Shown here piece after piece: positions 1 through 12,619 of a stretch of DNA of 64,000 bases. The translations under genes were made by a program, and so were the position numbers. The DNA is from Circinella minor. Its lineage: Eukaryota; Mucoromycota; Mucoromycetes; Mucorales; Lichtheimiaceae. Location: contig JAEPRB010000006.1 of NCBI GenBank assembly GCA_016758965.1, positions 124,001 to 188,000 of the forward strand, given 5' to 3'. The notes beneath the pieces were generated by a model that worked only from the letters and a program-made list of their open reading frames with translations, was not told the origin of the DNA and did not search any database. Position 1 is the first letter of the stretch, and every line of letters starts with the position of its first letter.

Positions 1-1512
1 CTCGTTTCATGTTCACCGATAAAGATGAAGGACAAATTACCGCTATTGCATGGGTCTGGGGCGCACAAGTTGTACGACTTTGTCTTTGGCATATGCTCCG
101 TGCCGTGAAATTGCAGTTAGCAAAGCCTAAGTTGCAAGATCCTTACTATAACGTTGATGATGCAACAGCTCGCTTCGACTTCATAGATCATGGATTTCAA
201 CCAGATCTACAAGATAGAAATGGAAGAAGGTGCGATAATGTTCAGCAAAGAGAGGCTATTTTGACTCTAATGCGAAAACATTATAATATGCACATGAATA
301 TTCCAATTGAAGGGGGTATGTTTCGTATAGTAACTATAAATAAGACCAGATTATAATAATGTTGGTAAAGTAGAGATTAATACGTATCCATTTGTGTATT
401 TAAATATTAATAGAATATTATACTCCTGATGAAATCTATGACCGATGCGTAAGAGAAATGTATAGTTTCTGTGAAGCACACGGTCTGCGAGATGCTTGGG
501 CGTATTTGTACGAGAGATGGTATCGTGAACCATGGTTCAAGAAATGGGCGCGTAGTGCACGGGTTGCGGTACCTATTGGGAAGACTACGATGATGATTGA
601 GTCACAATGGAGAATTCTCAAACGAGATTTTCTCATAAACAACCCTCGCCCACGTTTGGATTTGCTTGTATGGATTATCATCCACAAACAGTCCCGCCTC
701 GTACTCCACAATTTCTTATTGAAAATTATCAATCGCGCCCAAACGTTAGATTGGGAATTGGAATTCGTTCGCGAATGGGACACCAAAAGTGGTCGTAATG
801 ATCCTGGGTTGGGTTATATGGATAACCGACCTGAAAATCCAAATGCTACGGAATTATACTCCCCCTCATTAGAGCATTGGACGTGTGGTTGTCCATCTTT
901 TTTTGAAAGTCGATTTATGTTATGTAAGCACCTCATCTCTCGTTATAGAGAAAGAAACCCCTCTATGCGGCGTGTATTTGGTGCCCATACATATTTCATA
1001 AGTCGTCAGTCCGTTACTCCGTATATACAGCTTCGCCCGGTATGTATTTAATGTGAAGTAAAAAAGAAGCATTTTTTGAAAACATCATACTAACAGCTTC
1101 ATAGAATTTCGAATATCCATTTTCAATGGTTCACCTCCCCCCTCATGTCCTTGCACCCCCTCAATCATCACCTATCGCACCACCTACATCACGTCCTGTC
1201 CGTTCTACATCACATAACACACAAACACACCCAACACAACAACAACAACAACAACATATCGATGCAGCTGGTAATGATCAGTGGGCAGCACAAGCAGCAG
1301 CAGAAGCAATGGTTCGCCAAGCTCGCCAAGCACTTGATGATGCATATCACATTTATCGAAGCACGTTAAATGAAGAGCAAACACAAGTTATGAATCATTC
1401 TATTGACACCAATAGAATTGATGAATATCTTGATGTTGTTGAGACCTACCGTGGTCTAAGAGTTCCATCTACAACCTGGACTGATGACCATCCATATACT
1501 CGATATCTCTGA
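1..1512 (+). CDS. MULE-type transposase, 3' part (5' end outside window)
   Basis: Three exons are inferred: <1-315, 414-1039 and 1105-1512, joined in phase across introns 316-413 and 1040-1104; the second has a TACTAAC branch site. Exon 1 holds the end of a MULE/FAR1-like catalytic region: the motif MFTDKDEGQ followed by CLWHMLRAV resembles the conserved D...W...C.WH segment of the family. Exon 2 ends with a SWIM zinc finger, CGC-(x)n-CKH, in the stretch WTCGCPSFFESRFMLCKHL. Exon 3 adds a Pro/Gln-rich tail with seven consecutive Gln or Gln-like residues and stops at 1512. The family cuts and pastes Mutator-like DNA transposons. I see no terminal inverted repeat after the stop, so it is either an element whose end is not obvious or a domesticated copy. 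The start is not in the window. Confidence 0.8.
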
Positions 1513-3190
1513 TTGTGTCTTTTTCTCTTATCTCTTTTAATTACTTTTATTTCTTTCTTTCTTTTTTTCTTTATATATTACCATCATACATATTTTCTCT
1601 TTTATTTTATCATACGAATAGATTTTTTTTTTATTAATTTATATTAACAAAACTCTTTTTATCAACCTAATTTTCCAGATTTATTTGAATTTGAATTTGA
1701 CGTGTTTTGAAAGAAAAAAAATCCATTATTTGTTTAGGTATGGTTAATCCAAATAGACCTGATGTCGATTCTTGTGTCGGTGCTTAAATTGGAAAAAATA
1801 TATTTCCGTTTTGTTAGATCACGTGCCCGCGTTTCTTGGGAAACGGCTGGGGGTGTCAATTTGGGACTCCGGATCACATGAAACTTCAGACGCGTTTATG
1901 TGTAGCCTATTAAGAACCTTTATCTTTACCTTTTTTAAACTTGTAGTAAAACCACTAATGTCAGTATTACAGCAATTTCATTGCCAAACATGGATCGAGA
2001 AAGAAAAGAAAGTATAATATTTTGGCACGGCTAAAGTGAATGAGACAGTGAAAACCAATAAGAAAAGACTATGACATGTTGCTGAGATTTAAACAGGTAG
2101 CATAAAGCATAAGAGAAAAAGAAAGTCAATGAAATACAACTCTAATTTTAATAAAAGACGTGGAAGAAAAAACAGAAGAAAGAAATTCTAATGTCAGGAG
2201 AAAATCTAATGGAACAAAAGCATTATCTAATGGAGAGTTCATGATTGCGCGTGGAGATGAAAATTCCACTGATGTCAATGATTCCAAGAACATTGTCGAC
2301 AAACCAAACCATTAATAAGGAATCTACCATTAGTTTAGTAACTACTGCCATTGATTCCAGCGCTATGGAATCAAGCTTATATGAAGTGATAAGTACGTCT
2401 CCAAAAGTGTTAATTGTAGTTGTAACATAATTTAGTGTTGATAGATCCAAATTCTATTATAGCACTTCAAATATTTACGGATAGCCACAGTAATAATCTG
2501 CTTAAAGACACCCATAAAAAATAAGAACATGTGCCATATGTGGCAACATTGAATGCAAAGGGAACAATAAGAAAGCAAAGTGCAATAATGTCTGTAGCAA
2601 AATCGATTGTAGAGACAAAAATGACAGCAAAATGCATCTCGAACATAATATACAGACAGTACGCATAACAAATAGCTAGCTATTATCATTATTTTTTTTT
2701 AAATAGTTATAAGTTCCAATCCATATATAAAATATAACCATCATTTTACAATAGAATAATCTCCCTTTCGCTTCGCTACTGGGGGCTATTTTCTAATTGG
2801 GAACAATTAATTCTGTTGCTTCATACATGGTATCTTCGGGCCAATATTTTAATACATAATCGAAAAAAATTGTTGTCGTCTTTATAAACCCATTTTCTTA
2901 TTAATAAAACTTAATTTATTTATAGTAATACATCAAGCACTAACAGATCTCCAAACACATGGATGTATAATAAAATTACAAGCTGTTATAATTATCTTGA
3001 AGAGAAAATAGTAAATGGCATCAATGAAAAACATCAAGAAGAACATTATGGAATCTGCAGTCGACGTTGGGGTGCAATTGGTAACTTAATCCCTTGAAAA
3101 AAAAGCAAAAGAAAAGGAACCACGCAGCAATTAAAATAATTTTTATAAATAGGATGAAACGAAATTGATTTTGTGAAAGAGTATCCAGAG
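1513..3190. other. no gene recognised; AT-rich spacer
   Basis: Open frames of 61-85 codons occur here (for example 1772-2017 and 2245-2430), but none has a recognisable motif or a convincing splice partner. A short GC-rich stretch at 2761-2787 contains TTCGCTTCGCT. This resembles the reverse complement of the GAAGCGAAGCG repeats in the Helitron-like element near 41.65 kb and may be a remnant of that family. Confidence 0.4.
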
Positions 3191-3292
3191 AATAGTGAAG
3201 GTTAAGAATACAGTTGGCTCTCCCTCTAGCAGCAACGATAATAGTGAAAGCAGCTCTTCGGCTAAAATAACAAACAATGAACTGTCAAGGCT

Positions 3293-4025
3293 ATGTATGA
3301 TAAAATTGTTGACGAGAATGACAAATGGAGATTATCAACCAGTGGAAGCAACGACAAGAAATTCGTGGTTGATGAAATAAAAAAGAAGGCTATGCAAAGT
3401 ACCTATCATCAGTAAGTCATTGTAATGTACATAATATTCATGCATTATAATCTTTTTTTTGTATGGTAATTTATTAAAATGCTGATGGTCAGTGGCAAAC
3501 TATCTATGTTATCAATCTAATACTTTTTTTTAAAAAAAAGTCCGACTCATTCATTGATTATGGATCTAGCTGACGATGCATGGAAAGACTATTTTACACA
3601 GGATGAGCTTTTAGATATCAAAAACTTTCATCCCTCTTTTACCAAATGAACTTAAAAATTATCTTTTTTCCTACAAGGGATTGGTAAGTAACTTGGTGAC
3701 GCCAAATAAAAACAAACAATTTTCATCGTATTGTTGATGACGTAGATTAAATAGTACATGTAGTCCCTAACATTCATAATTAAGTATTAACTGTATGATA
3801 GAAGGATGTTGAGAGTATGCTTGTTCACCGTCGTTGTCAAGACGTGTACTTTGATCCGATAGAGCAACCAGATCTTTATTGGTGTCGAAAGGCTCTTGTT
3901 GAAGCCTCTGACCTTTTTGTTAATAACTATTTACCAATGAATGATCGCTCAGAAGGCGATTTGATCTGCAGAGTATGGGAATTCCTGATAAAGTGCTTTG
4001 ATAGAACAAAAATAACAGTTTATAG
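3293..4025 (+). pseudogene. Eroded member of a Mucorales-expanded gene family
   Basis: Three coding-looking pieces can be followed. The first (about 3293-3411) reads YDKIVDENDKWRLSTSGS and ends at a GTAAGT donor. The second (3560-3683) starts MDLADDAWKDYF and needs a one-base frame change near 3625 to continue into IPLLPNELKNYLFSYKGL before a GTAAGT donor at 3684. The third (3802-4025) is open and contains LYWCRKALVEASDLF and SEGDLICRVWEFLIKCFD. The KWxLSxG and SExDLxxRVWxFxxxCFD patterns recall a large family of uncharacterised Mucorales proteins, from memory of the family style and not a search. No continuation is seen after the donor at 4026, so this looks like a decayed copy. Its biochemical role is unknown. 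Confidence 0.4.
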
Positions 4026-4264
4026 GTATGTAATATATGTCTTTTTTATTTTGTTATATACAGTGGATTTAACAGAATTCATTTATATAAATAATACAAA
4101 TTACTAAGTAAGAAAGTACCATATAAATAGGAAAGAAAAAAGAAATTGGGTTATACATAGTAGAACGAAAAAAGATGACGTAAATATAACAGTACAAAAC
4201 GATAAAAAAAATCAAATTAACATATTAAAAACGTATGAATAAAAGCAGTTTTTAGAAATCTCTT

Positions 4265-4456
4265 TTAAAAATCATAATCTTCCTCGTCTTGTAGCTCATG
4301 GTAGACTCCAGGGCCAAGATTTTGATTCTTAAACAAGACTTCTATTGCATCCTCATATGAAATATTGTTGTAATCTTGTTGAATGAGTCAAGAACAAGCC
4401 TTAAGCACAAGAACACTTTGTATGAAAGATAGCGGCATAGTCTTCAAGAAATGTTA
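4265..4456 (-). pseudogene. C-terminal coding remnant with in-frame stop
   Basis: On the minus strand a frame reads from about 4456 through KTMPLSFIQSVLVLKACS, a TGA at 4388-4390, then IQQDYNNISYEDAIEV and a C-terminus GPGVYHELQDEEDYDF with TAA at 4265-4267. The sequence on both sides of the TGA looks protein-like, which suggests a broken gene; alternatively an unrecognised intron removes the stop. The family was not identified. It lies tail-to-tail with the eroded gene at 3.3-4.0 kb. Confidence 0.3.
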
Positions 4457-4879
4457 TTATCTTTGTTAGAATGAACTTATGTTGGAAAATCCTGCTTGTC
4501 GATGGATTCCGTAATAGTAAGCTTTTATTAATATATACAACATCAAGAAATATTAGTATAAGTACGTACAAAATTTTCATTACACAATTATTTCAAAATG
4601 TCATTACTGAAGCCTTCAAAAATAAAAATAAAAACAGTACGTATACGTATGATTTTTTACTTTAGGAATTAATTCTTAATTTAATTTGATATATATATAT
4701 ATACAATATATTTTAATAGATCTTCAAATGGGTTGAATTTTTTATAAATATTCAAAGTATGTATTACGATTCAACTAGTCTTTCATATTTTTATTCATAA
4801 TTCTTTTATTTAAAGTAGAGGAAAACCCAGTTTAATATAGCAAACTTGAACAAGAGTAAACATAAATAAAACAGACGAA

Positions 4880-4924
4880 GGGCGCGCCACGTTACTAAAG
4901 TACCGGATCAGAATTGGCGCGCCC
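4880..4924. repeat. GC-rich 9-bp perfect inverted repeat
   Basis: GGGCGCGCC at 4880-4888 and its exact reverse complement GGCGCGCCC at 4916-4924 flank a 27-bp spacer. Pure G/C 9-mers are very unusual in this AT-rich background. It could be a short hairpin, a protein-binding site, or the scar of a lost element. No gene is attached to it. Confidence 0.6.
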
Positions 4925-5483
4925 GTAGTCATTCCCAGAAGACCTTTTCATAATTTATTACTAATTCCATAAACATTTTAATAAAGTGAAAAAAAATGGG
5001 GTCTGCTATAGGTTTAGACTCACTTCTACCTTTCTACCATGGCAGAAAACTCTTTACATGTTTCCACCTGTCGGAAACCTAACTACTTTTGCTTACTGTA
5101 TTTTTTACCAGAAATGGACATTGAGTTGTACAAGAAGAACATATTAAGAATAGTGACACACAAAAAAGAGATCACCATGACAAAGGGAAAAAAAAAACCT
5201 TGTTGCTATATTTGCCATCGATATAACTGATAATATATTATTCAAAAGATAAAAAAAAAGGTAACAAGGATAGTATTCAAATAGAAATGAATTTGAAAGA
5301 AAAAAAGATGGAAGATCGAGTTTTTGTTTTGTTTTTGGATGAGTTGTTAATAAGATTATAATTCATGGAACGAAGCATATGAAAGTTTCTTTTTTTGGGT
5401 CCACTAAAAAAAAAAGGATTTTTTACCTGTACCTTTTTTTCATTTCCTTTTTCTCTTTTATTTATATATAACTAAACACTTAT

Positions 5484-6395
5484 ATGGTATTTAAACGACT
5501 ATTATCTCTTGATACGCATTCTCGTATTGAACTTATTGAAGACGCTGTTCGAGCTGTCGCACTTGTTCTTCCTGGTAACATAATTTATCCACCAAATTAT
5601 TTATGCTGACAAAGTGAAAAAGAAAAAAGAAAACTTATTTTCCTCGGTACCTTATATATATAAATGACTACCATTCTATACAGGACGATTTGAAGATGCA
5701 GATTTATGTGCACAATCATGTAAATGACTTTTTGAATATCTATTCTTTTTATACAATTTGATTTAAAAGCCAAAAAAAAAGAAAAAAAAAAAGAGAATTT
5801 ACTAAATACCTACATATATATTTGTGGGGAGGGGGGAATAGTAATGTCGGCAGTGAATATAATATGTTTACGACATACTCATTGTCTTGTTCGTCAACAA
5901 AATGAATTCTTAACTGGATTCAATGCACATATTGAACAACAGTATTTTAAGCATAAAGTTTGTAATATTGCTGCATTGACACTTAGTGTAGTATCATATA
6001 CAGAAGTTGTGTTTGAAATGCTTGTGCATAAATCAAAACAAAGTATAAATACACGTTGGCGCTGGATCGCTGGTTTAGAAAGTGTAAAGTAAGTTGGCAT
6101 GGTGGAAGTGGGGAATATTAAATACATGTTTTAACAATATGAACATTTTTATTCTTATGTGATTCATTATAGAGTGTTATTACGATTAGTTTTATTTTAC
6201 GCAACTAATAAAAGAATAGTCATTCATCCGACTCATTTTGCCCGAGGTGATGAAGATAATAAAATTAACCTTGCTACATTAGATAGTCGAATAGGTATTC
6301 CTTCTTCGTCAACATTATCTGGTTCATTACAACGGTTTGGATGGGCACATGTAGCAGAATTATTATGGATTTTTCGACCTTTGATTTATGGTATG

Positions 6396-6429
<34 letters not shown>

Positions 6430-6960
6430 GTGGAAAGCAAGAATTTACTTATATATGTATATATAAAATATGTAGTTGGATTAATGTGGAAACAAAGTAA
6501 AAAGAAATCGACAAAAGAAAATGAAGAATACAATAATTGGAAACCATGGCTTATTTCACTTGGTATTGATTTAGCAGCAAGATTAGCGCGTGAATTACAA
6601 CCAATGACTCGATTAGAACGAGAAGAATCACGTCGACGGGATTATTTATTATTATTTTATTTGTTCCGGGAACCATGTTATAATTTCTTTACAAAGTAAT
6701 TTATATTTATATATATATATATATATATACGTTTGAAATAGATAGTGTTTCCGGAATGGAGGATGAAAAGAGAGGTTGTATGTAAAAACAAGAAATGGAT
6801 CAAACTAATACTATTATCTAATATTTTATATAATAGACCAATTGTAGATATGTTTTGTGATGCAACAGAACATCGTCCATTAATTTCGATCTTTGCTGCA
6901 GCGCTTAATGATTATCGACCATTTTGGGAACAATATTACTTTTGTACTTCTGGTTCATAA
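5484..6960 (+). CDS. PEX16: Peroxisomal membrane protein PEX16 (peroxin-16)
   Basis: Six exons: 5484-5574, 5684-5719, 5842-6088, 6173-6390, 6476-6695 and 6837-6960. All junctions are GT-AG and phase-consistent, giving 311 residues, close to human PEX16 (336). Family hallmarks are IELIEDAVRAVALVLPG then RFEDADLCAQS, matching the Pex16 N-terminal ...LPGRF.D...S motif; LLRLVLFYATNKR; ELLWIFRPLIYG; WKPWLISLGIDL; LEREESRRRDYLLLFYLFR; and a C-terminus NDYRPFWEQYYFCTSGS. PEX16 is an integral peroxisomal/ER membrane protein that helps recruit PEX3 and membrane proteins in peroxisome biogenesis. Exon 2 is only 36 nt. The first 13 or so residues are the least certain, because an upstream exon with a more typical N-terminus could exist. 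It converges with the glutamate-cysteine ligase gene. Confidence 0.9.
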
Positions 6961-7419
6961 AAAAAAAAAAAAGAAGATGAAATAAATAGATTCAAAAAAT
7001 AATCCTATCCATTTAGCTAGACTATATGTAATAAATAAATATAATTTTCATTCTAATTAAAAAAAAATATCTATTATAGTACGTGTATGAGAGAGTAATA
7101 AAAAAAATTGTTATCAAAGAGTGTGTAAATAAAAGAGAAAAGAAAAATTATATATGAAATTCGTTAAATTTGGAAGATAAGTGTCGCGAAAGTGTAAAGT
7201 ACGTATGTGTGTGTTTGCTTGTTTGTTTGTGAATGTATATGTATGAGTAAATATAGTGTATGTGTGTATAAGTTGAAATAACGTTTGTTTAAAACGAGTA
7301 CTAAGAAAAAGGAAAGAGAACATGTTTGGTTGTATGTATGATTTTTTTGCTGAGCAAAAAAAAAGGTGTATAATAATAATACAAAGGAACAAAAAAAAAA
7401 AAAAAAAGGAAAAAAAAAA
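6961..7419. other. convergent 3' intergenic region
   Basis: This spacer lies between two convergent stops and holds AT-rich and GT-rich sequence with a long poly(A) run near 7391-7420. No coding frame is supported; the open frames here are low-complexity readings of poly(T)/(GT) sequence. Confidence 0.6.
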
Positions 7420-10298
7420 TTATGCATTGAAATCACCAAGTAATTCAGGGGCTTTTAATTCCCCTCGAGCAATTCGGTCTACTGTGTTAATCAAATCATA
7501 GGTGATTTCTGGTGATACTACCGAATCTTGCTTATATTGTGGATGACTTGTTACTAATTTTCGTAAATAAGTGGCACCAGTCATCAATTCACCACTTGCA
7601 CGCTTACTAATCAATGAAAGGTATCTTGTAAGTTCACATCGAGTTTCAATATCAATATTGGTGCTACTAAGGTAACTATGAATTAAAGGAACAAAACCAG
7701 GGAATCCTTGATCCTTGCCATTAATAATTTCGTTCATGGTCATCAATTCATATTCATCTTCTTCCTCTATATGACTATTACTATTTGCTCCAGGTTTGTT
7801 GTCTAATTTAATAATAGTATTAAATAATATCCAGATGAGTGTGAGAAAAAAAAATTAAAGATATTGTTGCTATTGAGATGAATCCTTCTGAGCACAAAAA
7901 AAAAACATGATACATACTTGTAAAAACATTCTTTCGGAAATAAAATTTATCATTCAAGACTGAGCCACGTTTGTGAGCAGTTGCCATGTTTTCATCGACC
8001 TATTAACAAAAAGAGAAAAAAAAAATACATGTAAAAAAAATTCTCTTCATATCAGCAATCTCGTTGGTTTCCCATTTTCGCTTCCCCGTTGCTATTCTCA
8101 TTCTCTCTCAGTTATTTTTTTTAGTTACCTTGGTAATAGGAATATATAAATTCAATCCAAAACTCAAAATAACTCGAGTCAAAAGTACGATAAATACGGA
8201 AAAGGCAGCATTTTCAAAATCTGTTAACTGTACTTCCATACTACGGAACTCAACACGCCATCCAATATCAGAATTAGGTGGTGGTGGCTTGAAACGAACT
8301 GTTTGCCAATTTGTGGATTGAAGATTCTATAATGATTACTAATTAGTTTTTTTTTTCAAAGAAATAATAATAATATCTATCTGGTCCACTATTATCTTTT
8401 TTTTTTTTTGCTTCTTAATTTTACCTCAAAGTGATCCATCGAGTTTTCATCATCTTGATCCAAAAGTTCCTCGAAAATTACAAGTGGATCCCGAATAAAC
8501 AAATGTGCCATATGTCGTGCTAATAGATCATCCACATCATTCTTTCGAAGTTTTTCATAGATATCCTTATCATAAACCAAATCAAGATCATTGTATTTTT
8601 CTTTGTACATGGCGTCATTGGAGATATATGTGTCAATAGAATCATATCGTGATTTGTTGATAACGAATCGGTCGTTCTCTAAAGGCTATATAAATATATA
8701 ATATTAGCATAAACAAAGCTCCTTTTGTCAATCCATCTTGATCTCTCTATCTTCTCAGCTATATCTTCCCTCCTTTTTATTTCCTTTGCTTTTTTTTTTT
8801 TAAAAAAAAAAAGATTATGTATCCGGATAATACTCTACCTTAAGTCCTCGTTCTTCTGGTGTACGATCATCCACTGCAGAAGCAATGACATTCCAACGAG
8901 CATCAACATCAGCAAGGTAGCCACGGTAAATGGGTGACGCACCTGTAAGTGCCAACTGTTATATATATATATAAATTATTCTATCCTTGTAATTATATCT
9001 GTATAAAAAAATTCACTTCACCCTTTGCCCTTCCTTTTTCCTTACCATAATAGGAGCAACAGGTGCTAAATGATCATAAAGACGTCGAGCCTCATCGATA
9101 TTACAAGCCTGGAAAGTGATTTGGAGACAACAACAACCCATACCAAAGGCCATTGCATCCATGTAAATATGATCTGGCTTAGCAGCTCCATTCTTTGCTT
9201 CTTTATCATGATCAAATACTTCCCGATCATATGGAATCGTTGGATCAATAAAAGGTCGAGGTGTATTTTTATCATGGAAAATAGGCATATTAATTTCGAC
9301 CTTTGCACCACGACGACGACGGATATTAGCAGTTAAGGTGCTGTACAGAAAAATTTAAAAATATTCCCTTGATTAATAATGTATTATTCATACACGTACA
9401 TTTATATATAATACAGCCCTTTTTTTTTTTTGAAGACAAACTTACGGAAATCTAGCATGTGGATTAATCACTTCATCTGGAACAAACATACTTTGACAAG
9501 CTTTACCATGTGGTTCACTATCAATTTCTAACTCATTCGGACATCCAAGACGTGGATAATTTACCAAGGTCACGGGTATTTCATCTGGTAACATTGCTTC
9601 AATAGCTAATTGACGTCTCTTCTTCATGCTAGCTTCTACAGTCATAAGATCTCGGAATGTTGCTCCATAAGGTTCACCGGGTGTACCTTCAATCATAAAT
9701 CGACCATATTCTGGACGCCATAATGCTTCTGGTGGTTGTCTATATATAAATATAGATTTATATTTATATATATCCCATTTTCTTTTTCCTTTTATTTCAT
9801 CTCTTCAATATATCTTTTATTTTATTTTTTAAATGATATCAAATACTATTAATAAACTTACGTTGTTTTTCCTTCAAGATAATCTTGTTCAGTTTTTTGT
9901 AAACTAGCAAGAATATCAAAAGCACGTAAAGAAAGTTTGGTTGTGTGATTTTCCTTGTCAAGTTTTACTACAACATATTCTACCTTTAAAATATAATGAA
10001 AAAAAAAACGTCAATTCACTTTTTTTTTTTCGTTGTTACTCCCCCCTCCCATACTCTTCAATAGCCACCCACCAAAATTTATCTATACACTTTATTTTTT
10101 AAATAGAGTAAAATATAAATTGAAGAAAAGTAAAGCATTGTTACAAACCTCATCGCCCCAAAGTAAACATTGTTTTTGTCTTGAACGTTGTTTTCGATAA
10201 ACAGACAGGAACTGATCGATGCCGTGCGATCTGACATGGTCAGCATATTTTTTAGCGTCGTTCCAATGAAGAGGAGTTCCCAAGGATAATAAACCCAT
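7420..10298 (-). CDS. GSH1: Glutamate-cysteine ligase catalytic subunit
   Basis: Nine exons on the minus strand: 10298-10149, 9983-9862, 9739-9446, 9340-9046, 8955-8839, 8685-8425, 8326-8129, 7999-7918 and 7802-7420. Every join is GT-AG and in phase, giving 633 residues, as in eukaryotic GCL (human 637). The start [10 protein letters not shown] is the family N-terminus. Other hallmarks are [72 protein letters not shown] [31 protein letters not shown]; and [10 protein letters not shown]. The enzyme joins glutamate and cysteine using ATP, the rate-limiting step of cytosolic glutathione synthesis. The gene appears intact. It shares a roughly 480-bp upstream region with the divergent phosphoesterase gene. 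Confidence 0.97.
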
Positions 10299-10781
10299 GG
10301 CTTATATGTAATATAAAAAGTTTGATTTAGGAATGAAAGAGAAAAGAGAGAAAGAGAGAGGAGGAGGAGGTTGTCTGTTTTAAAAAAAAAAAAAGAAAAA
10401 GAAGAGGGAAGTAAAGTACCGATAAAGGTCTTTTCATTTGATTTTTTTTTTTTTTGCAATATTGTTGCCCTTGTATTTGTAATCAAATGCGCCGCCACAA
10501 AATGAAAAAAAAAAAAGTAACCTCTTTTAAGATATAAATGTAAAATAATATATATACTGTATATAGTCACTTGTTTATTTTTAATCATCATCATCATCAT
10601 CATCATCTTCTTCTTTAATCATTATAATTATTACTAATAAAATATAAGCTACTCCTTTTTTTGTTTGTTTTATAATATTAATGATAATCATTTAATAAAT
10701 AATATAAATATATTTCAAGTAAAATAAAGATATTTATTTTCTTCTTTTATTTGTCATTATTATTATTAAAAAAAAATAAAG
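10299..10781. promoter_or_regulatory. Shared intergenic region of divergent genes
   Basis: This is the only upstream space for both the minus-strand glutamate-cysteine ligase and the plus-strand phosphoesterase. It holds several poly(A)/poly(T) runs, a pyrimidine-rich stretch, and a (CAT)n microsatellite at about 10583-10605. Poly(dA:dT) tracts are typical nucleosome-poor promoter features in fungi. No specific binding site is claimed. Confidence 0.5.
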
Positions 10782-12619
10782 ATGATCATAGTCTTTATCA
10801 CGCAATGGATTATGTTATTGTCGACATTATATCATTTAATCTATTGTACAGCCATAATAACAACATTATTAGTTGTATCATGCAAAGCAGATGGTGCTAC
10901 ACCACAACAAGAAAAACAGTTGATAAAAACACTAGTAGTCTTAATGATGGAAAATCATAGTTTTGATCATTTTTTAGGTCAATATAGTCAAATTCGAAAA
11001 GATGCTGACGGTTCAGATCCTTCTATGTGTAACAAGTTTGAAGGAGAAAACTTTTGTGTAACCCATGATGGCCCATTTCAGTATGTCAAGTATTCGTCAT
11101 TTTACCTTAACCTGATTGGATTTTGTTGCATTATTTATTTACATATACTATGATTATTATTAGCACCGATGAACCTGAAAACTTTATCCCTGATGTTGAT
11201 CAACAAATATACAATGTCAAGTTTGGTACTATGCCGTCCGCATCTTCAGAACCTACTATGGGTGGATTTGTTAAAAATTATATGCGTTATCGAGAAAAGG
11301 ATCGAGCGGCTGAAGTGATGCAAGGTTTGAATCAATCAACATTACCGGTATTATATAAATTGGTGGAAGAATTTGCACTCTCTGATGTAAGTTTTGTTAT
11401 TATATTATATAATGTATATTGTACATATAATTCTAATATATATATATATATATATATTAGCGATGGTTTTCTTCTGTACCAGGTAACAATTATATAGAGT
11501 AAACAAATCCTCTGTAAGCAAAGTGTGAGAAAAGTACAATCTTTTTTTTTTTTCTAACAATTTTCTCTTTCTCTCCGCTCAAATCTTAATTGTGGAAATT
11601 CCGATGTAAATGTCACTTTTTACATCAAATGATAAAATAGGTTCAACATTTCCAAACCGAAACTTTTTACATGCAGCTACAGCAGGTGGTGTTATTGATA
11701 ATACAATTCCAAAACTTGGATATCCATTAAAAACGACATTTGAGGCATTGGATAAAATTAATATCAGCTATGGAATATATTCAGCTTCTCCTATGCCATC
11801 CACTTTATTGTATCGTTACTTTCGATCACCTTTCAGAAGTCCTGGTAAATCAATGGGTCAATTTTATCAAGAATGTAAAAGTGGTACATTACCATCTTAT
11901 GTTTTTCTTGAACCTGCTATGTATGGAATTGATCAAAGATTACGTAATGATCAACATCCACATGCTGGATCATTTTATGATATACGTCGTGGGGAACGAT
12001 TTTATAAAGAAGTTTATGAAGGATTGAGGGCAAGTCCACAATGGAATGATATACTTTTTCTTCTTGTTTGGGTAAATTACGTATATATATATATATACTC
12101 TTCTACTTACTATTTACTACAGAAGTTTATGTGTACACGCATAACACAATAGCAACTAAAATAAGACTTGTTACTAACTAATAGGATGAACATGGCGGGT
12201 TCTATGATCATGTACCACCGTAATATTGCTGTTTTTTTTCTTCTTATTTAATAAGATAATATCAACCAGTTTATATCACTGATTTATCTTATCTCATTAT
12301 CAACAAATACTTACTATTTAGGCCAATTAATGTACCCAATCCAGACGGAATTACCCATCCAACATTTGATTTTACTCGTCTAGGTATACGTGTTCCTGCC
12401 ATTTTAGTATCACCAAGAATTCCTCGTGGATTGTTGATTCCGAAATCCGATATATTTGAACATTCTTCCGTATCAAGTACCCTTCATGAATTATTCGGGA
12501 TGCCTTATTTGACCAACCGTGATGCAAATTCTAAATCGTTTCATATATATGCCAATTTAACAGAACCTCGTACCGATTGTGTGATGAAATTGCCAGATCC
12601 TGCTTATTCTATGACCTAA
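10782..12619 (+). CDS. Secreted phosphoesterase (phospholipase C / acid phosphatase family)
   Basis: Six exons: 10782-11080, 11164-11386, 11461-11482, 11641-12071, 12185-12219 and 12322-12619. All are GT-AG and in phase, giving 435 residues. The N-terminal 35 or so residues are hydrophobic (signal peptide or anchor), ending near VVSCKADG. Family PF04185 motifs are VVLMMENHSFDHFLG, the RWFSSVPG stretch carried on a 22-nt micro-exon, HAATAGG, VWDEHGGFYDHVPP across the exon 4-6 joins, and EHSSVSSTLHELFG near the C-terminus. These supply the conserved metal-binding and catalytic positions of the alkaline-phosphatase-like fold. The family hydrolyses phospholipids or other phosphomonoesters/diesters outside the cell; substrate cannot be told from sequence alone. 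Two exons are unusually short (22 and 35 nt), so automated gene callers may break the model. Confidence 0.9.

Noticed and set aside
5039..5230. 63-codon ORF before PEX16
   Set aside because: Runs through poly(A) sequence, has no motif, and is within chance expectation.
7114..7439. Minus-strand frames of about 90 codons downstream of glutamate-cysteine ligase
   Set aside because: Phe/Ser/Thr-rich translations of poly(A) and GT-rich 3' sequence; not protein-like.
10079..10606. 175-codon minus-strand frame overlapping the start of glutamate-cysteine ligase
   Set aside because: It reads CAT repeats and poly(T) of the promoter and runs antiphase through exon 1; a shadow frame.
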